Source of the DNA: Symsagittifera roscoffensis
Taxonomy: Eukaryota; Xenacoelomorpha; Acoela; Convolutidae
Direction of reading: 5' to 3'
NCBI RefSeq assembly: GCF_963678635.1
Contig: NC_087064.1
Coordinates: forward strand, 40,584,530-40,648,529
DNA length: 64,000 bases
Notes under the pieces: generated by a model
Told to the model about the DNA's origin: nothing
Databases searched by the model: none
What the model saw: only the letters and a program-made list of their open reading frames with translations
Program-made: the position numbers and the translations under genes
Part shown: piece by piece, positions 12,911-23,743 of the stretch
Position numbering within the stretch: the stretch's first letter is position 1
Layout of the letters: each line of letters opens with the position of its first letter

Positions 12911-14590
12911 TAAGTAGTTGTTTTTCCGTTTTGATTCATCAGTTATTTTATTGATAGCTAAATCTTCATTGAGCAAAGCAGATTGAAAAATATGTGATAA
13001 CCTTGATGTATTATTTACTCTGTATGTTTTTGTTCCGTTGGTTGTAGTAGAGCGTTTGTTTCACCTTATCCTAAAAATCCTGAAAGACTTGTAGTTTTAT
13101 GTGGCAATCTTTTATATAAGTGTATTTCCACATTAATACGAGAAAAAATTTGTGAACTTCTCTGAACTCAAGGATAGAGATATGTAGCTTTTGTGTGATC
13201 TGATTCTCATTATTCTGATGTGTTTGATTTGCTAGAACGTTATACGTTTATTCAATGAAAGGTTTCAAGTGTTTTCTCTCTTTCTCATATATGTGATGAG
13301 AAAAAATCTTCAAACCTTTTGTTAGAAGTTTCAGTTCTTCGATAGTTTTCATTGTTTGTAGGTAGGTTTTGACTTTTCCATAAACTTGCAATTTTGTACA
13401 TTGTGCTGTTGCTAACTTGCTTGTTGTACCTTAGAGTAACTTATTTGGGTTGACTGCCTGAATTTGATCCTATGTATGTATGTTTATGATGTTTGATTCT
13501 ACTCCTAAATCAATCAAGAAATCTATTTCGAAGTTTGGGTGTCATGATTTTTTGAATGATTTTTGTGACTTTCTGTAAAAGTGTGAACATCAAAACTTTT
13601 CTTTTTTATAGAGTTGTTGTAGTAGTTGTCTTTTCAAATATGTGACTGATACTTTGTTGATTTGTTATCTGTTGTCGCATGGGCAGTTTATCAGTAAAAT
13701 GACTTCTGCCTAACCCATCTTCTTTCCTAATAAGTTAGTCATTTTGAAAATAGCCTGAGTGAACGAGAGTTTCATCTTTAAGTTCAATTTATAGCAAGCT
13801 GATCATTCGTGTAGTTTCGGTATCACTGTCGTCTGTATTGTTTCAATTATTACAGTATACATGATTTAAATGGTGTTCCGTTGTTTTATTTGGTTTGATT
13901 CCTGGGGGGGGGGGTCAGTAGTTGTTTCAAGTTAAGTTTGTGTTCAATTTTTTTTGCCGTTGGTGTTTTGGTGTGTTGCTCCTATGATTTTGATATGGCC
14001 GATGTGAACTCTGTGAATTACTTTGATGAGGTGATTTAGAAAAATATCAGGATGATATCTTTTTATATCTATCACTTCTATTTCTATTTTTATTAGAACT
14101 TTCTCATTATCAATGTTTTTTTCCTCTATTAAGATGATTGTTTGAGTATTTTTTCTAACGGTCGAATAGTTTTTTTGCGGTTAATTGCGTAGCTTCAGGA
14201 ACGGTAGTTTCCATTTCGACTATATCTGTTTGATTGACTTTTGTTGTGCTTTGAATCATAAACTCTGTTTGAAGTTGATCGTGGTTAATTATTTCTGTTT
14301 TGGCTTTTGTGGCTATTAGACGGGCTATATCTGTTTTGTGTGTTATAATTGGATGTTCTTATATCTGAACCTGTTCCTCGAAACTTATTATTGCATGGCG
14401 ATTGTGATCTGTTGTAATGATACTTGTGCGGTAGTGGTTTTCCCGAACTTTTACTACTCTATAACTTTTTCATTCGGTAAGCTCCGATTTTTTTCATGTA
14501 TCGATAAAATTGTCATTCATTCTGAGTATCTAATATCGTGGTGGTCAATTGGATTTAATTTGTTGTTTTTGTCAAAATCGGCTATACTGT
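12911..14590 (-). pseudogene. G1 gag-pol linker and protease region (decayed)
   Basis: Homologous to 30100-31900 in G3, where the minus strand reads KLHISDLQFRQFHTFF and HNSHAIITFEEELQISEH. Here these are more broken. By position it should hold the gag zinc knuckle and protease, but neither CCHC nor a DTG/DSG motif could be confirmed. The plus-strand 115-codon frame at 14338 is an antisense artefact. Confidence 0.45.
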
Positions 14591-14599
14591 GTTCATTTT

Positions 14600-16535
14600 G
14601 TCTACAAAAATTACACCATTTTGTAAATGAGGGTTTTCGTTTGTTATTTGGGTTTTTGTCATGCATGTGCTCATTCTTTTTCTGAGCCTTCTATAATGAT
14701 TATATGTGAAGGTTGTTGTTTAAAGGTTTGAAACAAAATATAATTTAAAACTTGCTGTATCTTTCACTTTCATTGTGGTTTCCGCCTGTTCTAATTTGTC
14801 CACAAGTTTTCTAAAAAAAATAACTGGTTAACGGATTAAAGTAACCATTTGTGATGAAATAAAAGTGTTTTTTCAAGTGTTTCTCTTCTTACAGCAAAAC
14901 GTTCAATTGTTTCGTACAAAACCGACCTTTTTCAAAGGAATTGACCCTGAAAACTTAGTCGAAGAAATTTTAACGCTGTTTTAGCAAACCGATTTTCCAT
15001 TATATGGCCAGAACCGATAAACTCACTTCTTCATCAGAATTGGATTCATAGACGCACAGCAATAATACAGACCACACGCGATGGATCAGCTCCAAATCGT
15101 TTTTCATTTTTATCATAAGAAAAAAAGTTTTCAAAAACGTACAAAAAAAAATTCGATTCAAAAAGAAACAAGCAACATCAAGGAACTTTATGTAGTAAAA
15201 TCCATAACACGATTTTGTAAGTGACCGTTTTCCTTTGACGTTCTCCTTCGAGCCTTTTCATTCTATGGACTTTACTACATAAAGTTCCTTGATGTTGCTT
15301 GTTTGTTTTTGAATCGATTATGATTTTGCAACTTTTTGAATAAACCTTTTCGATTTGATTTTATTTCTATTGGTAAAAATGAACACCTTTTTTGAACTGC
15401 GCCATCGAGTGTGGTCTGCATTATTGATGTGCGTCTAAAAATCCGACTGTGATAAAATGGTGTGTCTATCGGTTCTGGCCATAAAATTGAAAATAGGTTT
15501 GCTATAACAGCGTTAAAATAATCTTCGACCGAGTGTTCATGGTCTGTTCCTGTGAGAATCATGAGGTGTTCAGTTGATGTTTTTGTCGATCTTCTATAAG
15601 ATATCGATTCAGCGTCATTTGAACTGATGTTTCTGTAAAAGGTATTTCAGTGAAATTTTTAAGTTGATTTGTGCTAATTTCATGTTGGGGTTAGTAACAT
15701 GGTAGTGTAATTTCATTTTTCGTTATTTCAAGTTGGTAGCTTTGAGTACATATTGGGTGTTGTATTTTTATATAATGGCTTGGTGGTGTAAAAATTCTTT
15801 TTCATTGTGATGTAAATTTGTATTTCCTTGAAATCTTAGTTTTTGTTAATCATTTTTTGGTGGGTAAATTTATGGTGCAAAAAAATCATTCGGTTCAATT
15901 TTATTACACTATTGGTAATTTTTTTTATCAGATCTATGTGGTTGTTATTGATTTTTGTAAGAAAATCTTACTCTCCTAAGAAGTGATTTTTTTATTCTCT
16001 ATCGAATTGTCCTTTAATTACTTCGAATGGTTTGGTTTTGTTAATAAATTGGGTAGTTTGTAGATTGATCTTCTAATGTGTTCTTTTAATCAAGTGAACT
16101 GACTGATTGTGAGCTTCTACTTTTAGGTTTTTGTTGATAATAAGTCTGATCAAGAGATTTTGAGTACCGTGTTTGAACTGAGTTCGTTATTAGGTTATTA
16201 TTTGTTTTTTAAAAAAAGCATAATTATAGATTGCAAAGTGGTTCCATTTTCGGTGTGTCCTGTTAAAAGTTCGCTTTTTAGTTATCGGTCGGTTTGATGA
16301 GCATTTAACAAAGGGAGTTGGTTTAGCTGTGGATTGTAATTGGGTTTGTGGGAAGGGTGTGTTTTTCATGTTTTGAGTGTTTTGAATGTTTTGATGAGAT
16401 ACTTTGTTGTGTTAACATTGTCATTGTGTGAATGATTTCTTCGTTTGGAAAGTGTGATGGTGTTTGATAAACTTGTTGTTTTGGCGTTGTTGTTCTGTCT
16501 AATTTTTCTTGTATATGCTTGAATGATGAAATCAA
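14600..16535 (-). pseudogene. G1 gag remnant, interrupted by an inverted gag segment
   Basis: The N-terminal part (16323-16535) is Gln/Ser/His rich. The core (15275-15562) reads SVEDYFNAVIANLFSI, then QTTLDGAVQKRCSFLPIEIK, the retrotransposon Gag pattern (an aliphatic stretch, then L-G-A-A-x-x-W-like, here Trp lost to Arg/Cys). The C-terminal gag helix (KL-DKLEQAE type, about 14690-14850) is present in another frame. Between core and C-terminus, 14890-15205 is a gag piece in the opposite orientation. All frames are disrupted. Confidence 0.65.
14890..15580. repeat. Inverted gag duplication with a 56-bp centre
   Basis: The arm 14890-15205 (+) encodes a gag core copy (AVLANRFSIIWPEPI, QTTRDGSAPNRF). 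The arm 15262-15580 (-) encodes the same core. Inner arm ends include AACATCAAGGAACTTTATGT and its reverse complement. G3 has only the plus-oriented arm (32220-32530) at the same place, so the inversion predates the split of G1 and G3. Confidence 0.75.
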
Positions 16536-17680
16536 ACTAAGGTTGCCTGTAATTTTTTGAAATAATGGGTTGTTATTAATGGTGTTTTATCTGTTATTAA
16601 TGAAATAACTTTCGTAAAAACTTCATTGACAGAAATAATTGGATTGTGAGATAGAAATATCATTCGGGACATTTATGAACTTTTCGTGATACCATTCAGG
16701 GTTCAAAAACACTTTGTTTCTTTTTCCAGGGTTGCGTCTCGTCACAGGTTGTATAAAATTGTTCTCTTGAATATGCTATGAGGACTATGTTATGTTGAAA
16801 TTAGTCGATAAAAAGCATGCTAATAATTTTTTGAGGTTTACTTTTACTATGAATGATATTTCCACTTTACAAGTTTTTCGCCAACTATGTCTAGCATTAT
16901 TGAACATAAAAAGAATTCAGTTTCGTTTGCTGTATATCGTGATGTTTATGGTGGTGATAAAAAGGTCATTTTTCATTTAAGTTATATAGAGTTTTGGTGC
17001 TTATGTTTTTAACATGTTCTTTTAAAACTTTTCAAAACTTTTAGTCTTTTTCCTCTGTGTTCCTTATACGGTATTTGATTGTATTGATCTAGTTGGTCAA
17101 CTTCAATTGTAAAAATTCAATATTATGAAAACGTTTTGCACAAAATTGTTGATTAATGGTCATTTATTTGTAGTTTTTTTTTACAACTGGTAACGCTTCT
17201 TTGCTTGGACTCTTATTTCTTTGAAATAAATGTGTTATGAGGTTATGAAAAAATTCTATTTTTATTCATGATGAGAAATATAGGTCTTTTACTTTTTTTG
17301 CTAAACTGGGTGTTGACCTAAAAGTTAGGGTGATTGATTGTTGCACAATTCAGCGGTTAATTGTTAGTTCGTAAACTGTAAGTTTTTACTCTTTTTGTGA
17401 ATCTTAATCTAATTCCTCGGGTCGTAATCTATAGGCAAGACGAATTGTCCATAAGTTATGTCGATTCAATAGAATGCTTTTGTACTGCACTGAAATGTAT
17501 ATAGCGTTTTGTACAATTAAGTATGCTTAATCTTAATGATACTGGGATCAATGTGAGGTCTAGTGTTGGAGAAAAGTAAATCAACCCACAATGTTCAGGT
17601 TTAACTAGAGCGCGAGTGGGTCATTAAAGACTATTTTGAACTTACTATTTCCACGGGCTATTTTAAGCCTTGTTCAAATA
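16536..17680 (-). pseudogene. G1 region upstream of gag (decayed extra ORF)
   Basis: Position and patchy similarity suggest that this corresponds to the ORF upstream of gag in G4 (63081-63860) and G2 (23744-24830). Part of it (about 17100-17680) is shared with G3 near 32540-33080. No continuous frame survives. Confidence 0.4.
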
Positions 17681-18682
17681 AAAGGTAGGGTTCAAGTGAG
17701 GTATGAGTAACCAAAGTTCTTCACGGGTTAGCTTAATTTTTAATTGTTAGTTTTTGAAGGAAAAACTGTCATATAGTCCTCGGTCGTTTAGAAGGGTTTA
17801 AGTTATTCGCCGTTCTAGGTCGTTAAACACTGAACTAAAGAGATAGGTTGAGTTGAAAATTGAAACAAGGAAAGCCTTGATGATCCAAGTATCTAAGAAC
17901 AAAAAAAATAAAAATTTAGAAGTTAAAGATCCAAAGAGAATCCTTGTTGACCTGGTTGAATTAATCAAACTCGACGGTTTAAAGTTTTCAGTTCAAGGAG
18001 AAGCCTCGATGATTTGAAATTTAAAAAGTAAAGTTAGGAATTTAAATGGTTAAAGACCTAAATATCCGAGAAAGGTCTTGCTGATCTTGGTTTTGATTAC
18101 GTTAGTGTTTAAAGATTTGTGTTTTTTCCAGGTAAAGGATCCAAAATAAAGACAAGAAACATAAATGATTCTCGAGATGAACAGGAATCTTGGCGAACCT
18201 CACAAATTTAGTTTTTCTTAGTAATTTTTTGTGTTTTGTGTTTTTTATTTAATAAATTACAAAATTTGAATAAAAATTTTTTGAATAAATTTTACTGCAG
18301 ATTTAAACTTTTTGGTTGTTAAAGTTTTTGTCCTTCTCTGGTTGGTAATTGTGTTTTAAATATTTTATCACATATTAATAAGTTTATACGGCTCATTCAA
18401 TAAAGTTTACGGCTGTAATTAATGCAGTTTGTAAAAAATTAAGAAGATCTTCACAAATACTTTCAATTTTTGTCGTCGCACTCTGCGTTTTCATTTTGCG
18501 ATGCAGGTTTTGGGTTTTGTCTTTCTGTGATTAATTGTCGTCTTTTAGTAACAGCTCAGCTTGATTAGACCGATTGAGACGTGGAAATAAGCTTTTTTAA
18601 TGTCAGTTTGCTTTGTTTTGTTTGGTTTTTTATGAACATAAGATACTATTAACTCTGCTCCAGAATAGTTGGTTGCACCAGA
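17680..18682 (-). repeat. G1 5' leader with degenerate short repeats
   Basis: Noncoding leader between the LTR and the first ORFs. A motif of the type CTTGATGATCCAAG (plus strand) recurs near 17875, 17943, 18005, 18077 and 18187, spaced about 60-110 bp, with intervening A/T-rich runs. The same series occurs at 33270-33600, 41860-42190 and 45070-45410, and inverted near 62080-62180. Near 18550 is a remnant of the small Arg-rich ORF seen at 60347. Confidence 0.6.
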
Positions 18683-19020
18683 TGAGTTTAAGCCCGGGAT
18701 GGCATTCTCATTGAGTAATTTCGTATAAGAGTATATCGACTGTTCATTACTCTGTTCGTTGTGCTATCTTTTTCTGGTCGGATAGGCTCGTACACTTCCT
18801 CAGTCTAATACCAATCCTAGTCTTACTCTTATATCCTTTTTTCCTAGTCTCAATCGATCTGGAGATATACTGGTTTTTTGCGAGGTTAGAGGAGAGAAGA
18901 AAGCAACTTATTTCAATTTTATTTTTAATTCTCTGACTGAAACTGAGAGTAGTTTCAGCTTTACAGTTTATCGTAAGTTTTAATCATGGACCATGATGGA
19001 TTATTCATTAATATTTTACA
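18683..19020 (-). repeat. 5' LTR of G1
   Basis: 338 bp, beginning TGTAAAATAT on the minus strand and ending ...AAACTCA. After two bases comes TGGTGCAACC, a primer-binding-site-like sequence complementary to the 3' CCA end of some tRNA. It includes a perfect hairpin, CTGAAACT/AGTTTCAG (about 18937-18958). It is followed at once by host intron DNA leading to exon 2. Confidence 0.8.
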
Positions 19021-19083
19021 GTGGGAAATATAAAAGGATAAAATTAATACTTATTTTAAACTTTTTCCATTCAGTGGCGTGAC

Positions 19084-19306
19084 CTTGCATAAATGCCATT
19101 GCGATGTTAAAGCAAGCAGAGTGGACTAAATGTGCGGCCCTGGTGTCCTTGGAACATGCCACTTCCTTCATCAGTTTCAGTGCCAGTCCCTGATTTCTCT
19201 CGCTCACTCCCATCCCATCGTAGTACATCACGGCCAGCTGGTACTTGGCCTGCGCATCTTTTTCTCTCAGTCTGTTGAACTCCACAAAGGCTGAGTCGTA
19301 CAGGCG
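19084..19306 (-). CDS. LRP2BP: LRP2BP-like protein, coding exon 2 (intact)
   Basis: A 223-nt exon starting in phase 0 after acceptor TAATGTAG. It reads RLYDSAFVEFNRLREKDAQ, then YQLAVMYYDGMGVSERNQG and HSACFNIAMAFMQ, and ends in phase 1 before donor GTCACG. It contains a Sel1-like repeat (LAVMYYDGMG) and joins in frame to exon 3. This is the only undamaged copy of the exon: five pseudo-copies lie at 34488, 37146, 43078, 46281 and 49081. Confidence 0.88.
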
Positions 19307-19686
19307 CTACATTATAGTTAATTAACATTATACATTTTGAGCTTATAACGAACCGGTGCCCCCTCTAGGAGTTTGAACCCTTAACTATCCGAAAGGTCAA
19401 TTGCTACTAATGTATACAATCAGAGACCAACAACCTTATGCTATCTACTAGGCGCTATTAGACAAGTTTATTTAAGTCTAGGTATGTGCAGAAAAAAACC
19501 TGGGCAAAATTTCTGAAATATGGTTTAAGATGAAGAATTGTAGGAAGCGCCTTAGAGATTGTGAAAACGAAATGAAAGCGACGAGTGATTCGCTTACAAA
19601 AGAGCTGGTAAATTGAAAATGGTTGTTGGTCAACCTTAACTAACGACATTGTTCCGTTTCAATTTAAAATCAGAAAAAATACTAGC
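19307..19686 (-). other. LRP2BP intron 1
   Basis: A 380-bp intron. To keep both flanking exons in phase, its donor must be GAG|GCTAGT, a GC-AG intron. A GT four bases further on would shift the frame. The intron was copied with exon 2 in the amplified units. Confidence 0.6.
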
Positions 19687-19914
19687 CTCTTCGTAGAACA
19701 ACTGCCCCAGTCTAAATGGCGCCAGCTCATCTCCTTTCTCGGCCAAGACCTTCAGCAGACTCTCTGCCTGCTCAATCAGGGCAGCCTCGCTCTTCACCAG
19801 CTTGGGGTTCAACTCCAGATGACCCTCATCCACCAACAGGTCAACTATGCTGTTCTCTCTGGGAAGGGGCTCCGGTTTGAGACTCTGCTCCATGACTGAG
19901 TAATTAAACTCCAT
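19687..19914 (-). CDS. LRP2BP: LRP2BP-like protein, coding exon 1 (start)
   Basis: 228 nt, 76 codons, beginning at an ATG in good context (AATATAATGG). It reads MEFNYSVMEQ, then acidic/helical sequence, and ends FRLGQLFYEE, the first Sel1-like helix, which matches the LRP2BP pattern (LGQLYFEE-type). Exons 1-4 together encode about 215 residues. LRP2BP is known in vertebrates as a cytoplasmic Sel1-repeat partner of megalin (LRP2); that role is family knowledge, not visible here. The distal breakpoint of the amplified exon-2 segment falls about 10 nt inside this exon. Confidence 0.85.
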
Positions 19915-20878
19915 TATATTGCAGAAATGTCTCAAATTTCCTCTCAGAGACGTCTAAATGGATTCCTTGGCCCAATATGATAATCCTCCTTTGGCAGTGA
20001 AGTAGAACCTTGTTATATTAAGCAACACTTCCGAAATCAAATGACTGAATCAAAGGCTTTAACTTTACAATTCAGGTATATGGACAAAAAAGTGCGATTT
20101 TGTATATCGATGATGTTTTTTTTTATTTTGTTTTTGCGCATTCAATGATTTGTTTTTTACGTACACTCTGGTATAAACTGAAGTGCGCATTGTCTGATAA
20201 ATGCACAAAATTGATTGAACATGTGCAAAACAAAATCTACCTATATGAAGTACTATGATTGTATACGGCCAATGGCTAGCGCTCTGTTGCTTGAAAAGAC
20301 AGTCTTCTTTTTTTCTTACCACCTGTCTTGAATATGTTCTTTTTCAGGAAGAATCGTTTTTGATTTCTGTACATTTTAGCGTTTTCTATTTTGCATCAAT
20401 GATCATTTTATTATATCAAGCGAGGAATGAGACGAAGAAAAAAAACAACAACCAGGGCGATATTGGCTCATTACTAGAAATAAGGGAGCATGTAAAATAC
20501 AATTTTTGAGAGCGAGCACAATTTTTTACAAGCTTTAAAACCTATAAACCACAGTTTCTCAGGTTCAATAGATCAGCTTCTAAGCTTTCCTTGAACAATA
20601 AAAGAGCAAATGAGAAGGGTTTTATTACAGAGAAGGATCTTAAGTTGATTATAAATTTCTGGGATAAAGAACAGATTTTGGTCCATCACAGAAAAAATAT
20701 GCTTATCCACATAACACTTTTTCTCAAGATAGTTATTATTTGCGCTTGTTTTAAATTCGGAATCAGTTAGAAAAAACTTATATATTCGATCGGAAAAATT
20801 CGGTGCCGCTGGTTACATAGTGTAACCAGTTCAAAACAAATTTTCAATATATTTAACTATATTCTTGATAATTACCTC
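19915..20878. other. Upstream region of LRP2BP
   Basis: Presumed 5' UTR and promoter side of the gene. No TATA box or other element can be assigned confidently. The part 20155-20650 is duplicated at 22617-23090. Open frames at 20065-20509 are not supported as genes. Confidence 0.4.
20155..20650 (+). repeat. Segment duplicated at 22617-23090
   Basis: Direct duplication of about 470-495 bp. Shared blocks include ATAAACTGAAGTGCGCATTG, TTGCTTGAAAAGACAGT and CAGAGAAGGATCTT. One copy lies upstream of LRP2BP and the other inside the leader of retroelement G2. Confidence 0.8.
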
Positions 20879-21199
20879 TGTAAAACACTAAGAACAAACC
20901 AATCACGACCATGACCGAAACTTACAGTAGATAGTAAGCTGAAACTTTTTATAGTTTCAGCCATAAAAGAATAAATTTAACTTTGCAAATAGTTGCTCTT
21001 TTTTGAGTCTAAGCCTCGCAAAAATACCAATTTATACTAGATCTAATGCTACTAGAAAAATTATACATAAGATTTGGATTGGTATTAGACTAAGAAGTTG
21101 CATGAACCTATCCGACCGAAAAAAAAGATAGCAAGACGAACAGACGGCTTACCTTTTCCGAAATTACTCTATGAGAAAGCCAACCAGGATTTAAACTCA
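20879..21199 (+). repeat. 5' LTR of G2 with adjoining primer-binding site
   Basis: Starts TGTAAAACAC and ends TTTAAACTCA, followed by two T and TGGTGCGAC. Same landmarks as the other LTRs: a CCAATCACGACCATGACC block, the CTGAAACT...AGTTTCAG hairpin, and ACTAAGAAGTTGCA. Confidence 0.75.
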
Positions 21200-23743
21200 T
21201 TTGGTGCGACAGAAAGAGTTTCAACCGAGTCTCTACTATTCTAGATTAAGCAAAAACAAATTGGAGTAGATAAATTAGATCAAGAAACGCTCAACAAGAT
21301 AATAAACCAAATCAATAATAACATTAGCTTATTTCCACGCCTCAATAAGTGTAATCGATTCAAACATAAACTTAAGTTGACACCAGATCACAACCAGGAC
21401 GAAAAACCGAGTCCCTTCATCATGAAACAAAAAACAGACAACAACGATTTTTCTGCGACAAAGTTATTTGTGCAGCACTTTTTCACTCAATAATTTGAAT
21501 TGCGATAAACAGAGCAGTAAGATTTTTTCCAATTACTATATCCCACTATGATGTATAGTTATTGATTATATAAATACCCATTCGACTACAAACCTACCAT
21601 CTACCTCAAAACTTTCACATCTGTAATTTTGTAAAATTTTTCGAATTTTCATATTTATTGAATCAAAAACAAATACAAACAATTAGCCAGGCAAGTATTT
21701 ATGGTAAAACTTAAAATATTATACAAAAACTTTCTTGCTTCTTGAGGACTTTTCCTGTTCTTGTTTTTCATCACCTATAACACCCAAAGCTAAATTTTTT
21801 TTAGAACAACAATGTTTTTTAAATTAAAACCCTAACCCTTAACCAAATCATTAAGTCTTCCGTATCCTTAACTTAAACCCAAAGTTTTTTTAATCAAACC
21901 AAGATCATCAAGCTAACCTTGGTATTTAAATTTTTAACGTTTTAAAGTTTTAATAGTTTTAAAGTTTTAGTCATAATTGTAAATTTATAAAAAAACTAAC
22001 ACTCAATCATTTATCGATCAGTAATTTGTTTTTGTTTCCCACCTTTTGAAACTAGTGTCTAACGATCTCAAACGTCGATTCACTTTCCAACTCTAATATA
22101 CGACCCAGGTATAACTGACAATTTTCCAAAAATTGACCATATCATTAAGGCTAAACGGTGAAGAACTTCAGTAACTCATTCTTCACTTGAGACCCATCTC
22201 TTATTTGACACAGGCTTACAACAATTCTTTGAACTAGTAAGAACTAAAATTGTTTCAAACGATCTATTTTTCTTTTAATTTTACCTTAATCAAACCCCAA
22301 CTGGGTCAGAATAATTTTTACTCAGATGTAAACAAACTCACACTCCAGAGCAGTATGAAACCATTCTAACGAAAGAAAAGACTCTTTCCGCAAGCCGTCT
22401 ATTCTTGACAATCTACTTCGAAGATTAAAATTACCTCACGAAATATCGTAAAACTAACAGGTTAAGATATAAAACCGACACCTGGAATTTGCATCAATCA
22501 TTTTAACACTAATATCAAGAGATAGTTTGGGAAACAAACAAACAATAGTTGTCCATAAATGTTTGTGTTTGATTAAAGGTGCAAGATACGGTCTCGAAAC
22601 TACACCTGGTATGTTTTTTACCTACATTTTCGTATAAACTGAAGTGCGCATTGTCTGATAAATGCACAAAATTGGCTGAACATGTGTAAAACAAAATCTA
22701 CCTATAAGGAGTACTGATTGTACACGGCCTACGGCTAGCGTTTTGTTGCTTGAAAAGACAGTTGTCTTGAAAAAAATTTTTTCAGGAAGAGTCGATTTTG
22801 ATTTCTTTACTTTTTACCGTTTTTAATTTTGCACCAATGATCATTTTATTATATCAAAGGATGAATGAGACGATGAAAAAATCAATCACCAGGGCGATAT
22901 TGGCTCATTACTAGAAATAAGGTAGCATGTAAAATACAATTTATGAGAGCGAGCTCATTTTTTTTACAAGCTTTAAAACCTATAAACCACAGTTTCTCAG
23001 GTTCAATAGATCAGCTTCTAAGCTTTCCTTGAACAATAAAAGAGCAAATGAGAAGGTTTTTATTACAGAGAAGGATCTTTAGTTGATTTTAGGTTTTTCA
23101 TTCACACCTTTTAAAAACAGTGTCTTATGATCCCAAGCGTCGATTCACTTTCCAACTCTAATATATGACTTAGCTAAAACTGACAATTTCCAAAAATTAA
23201 CCATTTCAATCAGGCTAATAGGCGAAGAAATTCGGTTACTCATTCTCCGCTTGCGCCCTACCTATTAATTGACTCAGGCTTACAACAAATCTTAGAACTA
23301 GTAAGAATTAAAATTGGATCAAATGATCTATTTCTGTTCTAAATATACCTGAAACTTGTGGGTTGATTTACCATTCTCCAATCCTTGATCTCAAATCAAA
23401 CCCCAACTGGGTCAGATTAAGTTTTACTCAGATATAAATAAAATTACACTCGTGAGCAGTATGAAATCCTCCGAACGAACGAAAATACTTTTTCCCCAAG
23501 CCGTCTATTCTTGACAATCTACTTCGAAGATTAAAATTACCTCAGGAAAAATTGTAAAACTAACAGGTTAAGATATAAAACCGACACCCAGAATTTGCAT
23601 CAATCATTCTAACACTCATGTCGAGAGATATTTTGAGAAACAAACAAACAAAAATGCTACACAATTGTTTGATTAAAGATGTCAGATACGATCTCGTAGT
23701 TTCACCACACAGACAAAAAGTAGGAGACATTTCGTAAAAAAAT
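21200..23743 (+). other. G2 5' leader, decayed
   Basis: Homologous to 61750-62850 in G4: blocks around AACGATCTCAAACGTCGATT, AGGCTAAACGGTGAAGAACT and AACTGGGTCAGA. The block of about 22020-22560 recurs at about 23100-23640, on either side of the duplicated host segment. No long frames. Confidence 0.5.

Larger units (their letters stand above)
8859..19020 (-). mobile_element. Ty3/gypsy-type LTR retrotransposon G1 (decayed)
   Basis: Direct LTRs at 8859-9187 and 18683-19020 bound about 9.5 kb of internal DNA. On the minus strand this contains, in order, a primer-binding site, leader repeats, gag remnants and pol with RT and RNase H remnants. All frames are broken. The 5' LTR lies only 63 bp from the donor of LRP2BP exon 2, so the insertion is intronic and in the same orientation as the gene. 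Flanking 5-bp target duplications were not seen, so later rearrangement at one end is possible. Confidence 0.75.

Noticed and set aside
14338-14685. 115-codon plus-strand ORF
   Set aside because: It lies antisense to the gag-pol region of G1. Its hydrophobic, Phe/Leu/Cys-rich translation is typical of antisense AT-rich DNA, and it is not conserved in G3.
8859-19020. 5-bp target-site duplication around G1
   Set aside because: The bases next to the two LTR ends (left ...ACTCA, right GTGGG...) do not match.
21820-21850. Telomere-like CCCTAACCC near 21832
   Set aside because: A single short occurrence inside the G2 leader and not tandem.
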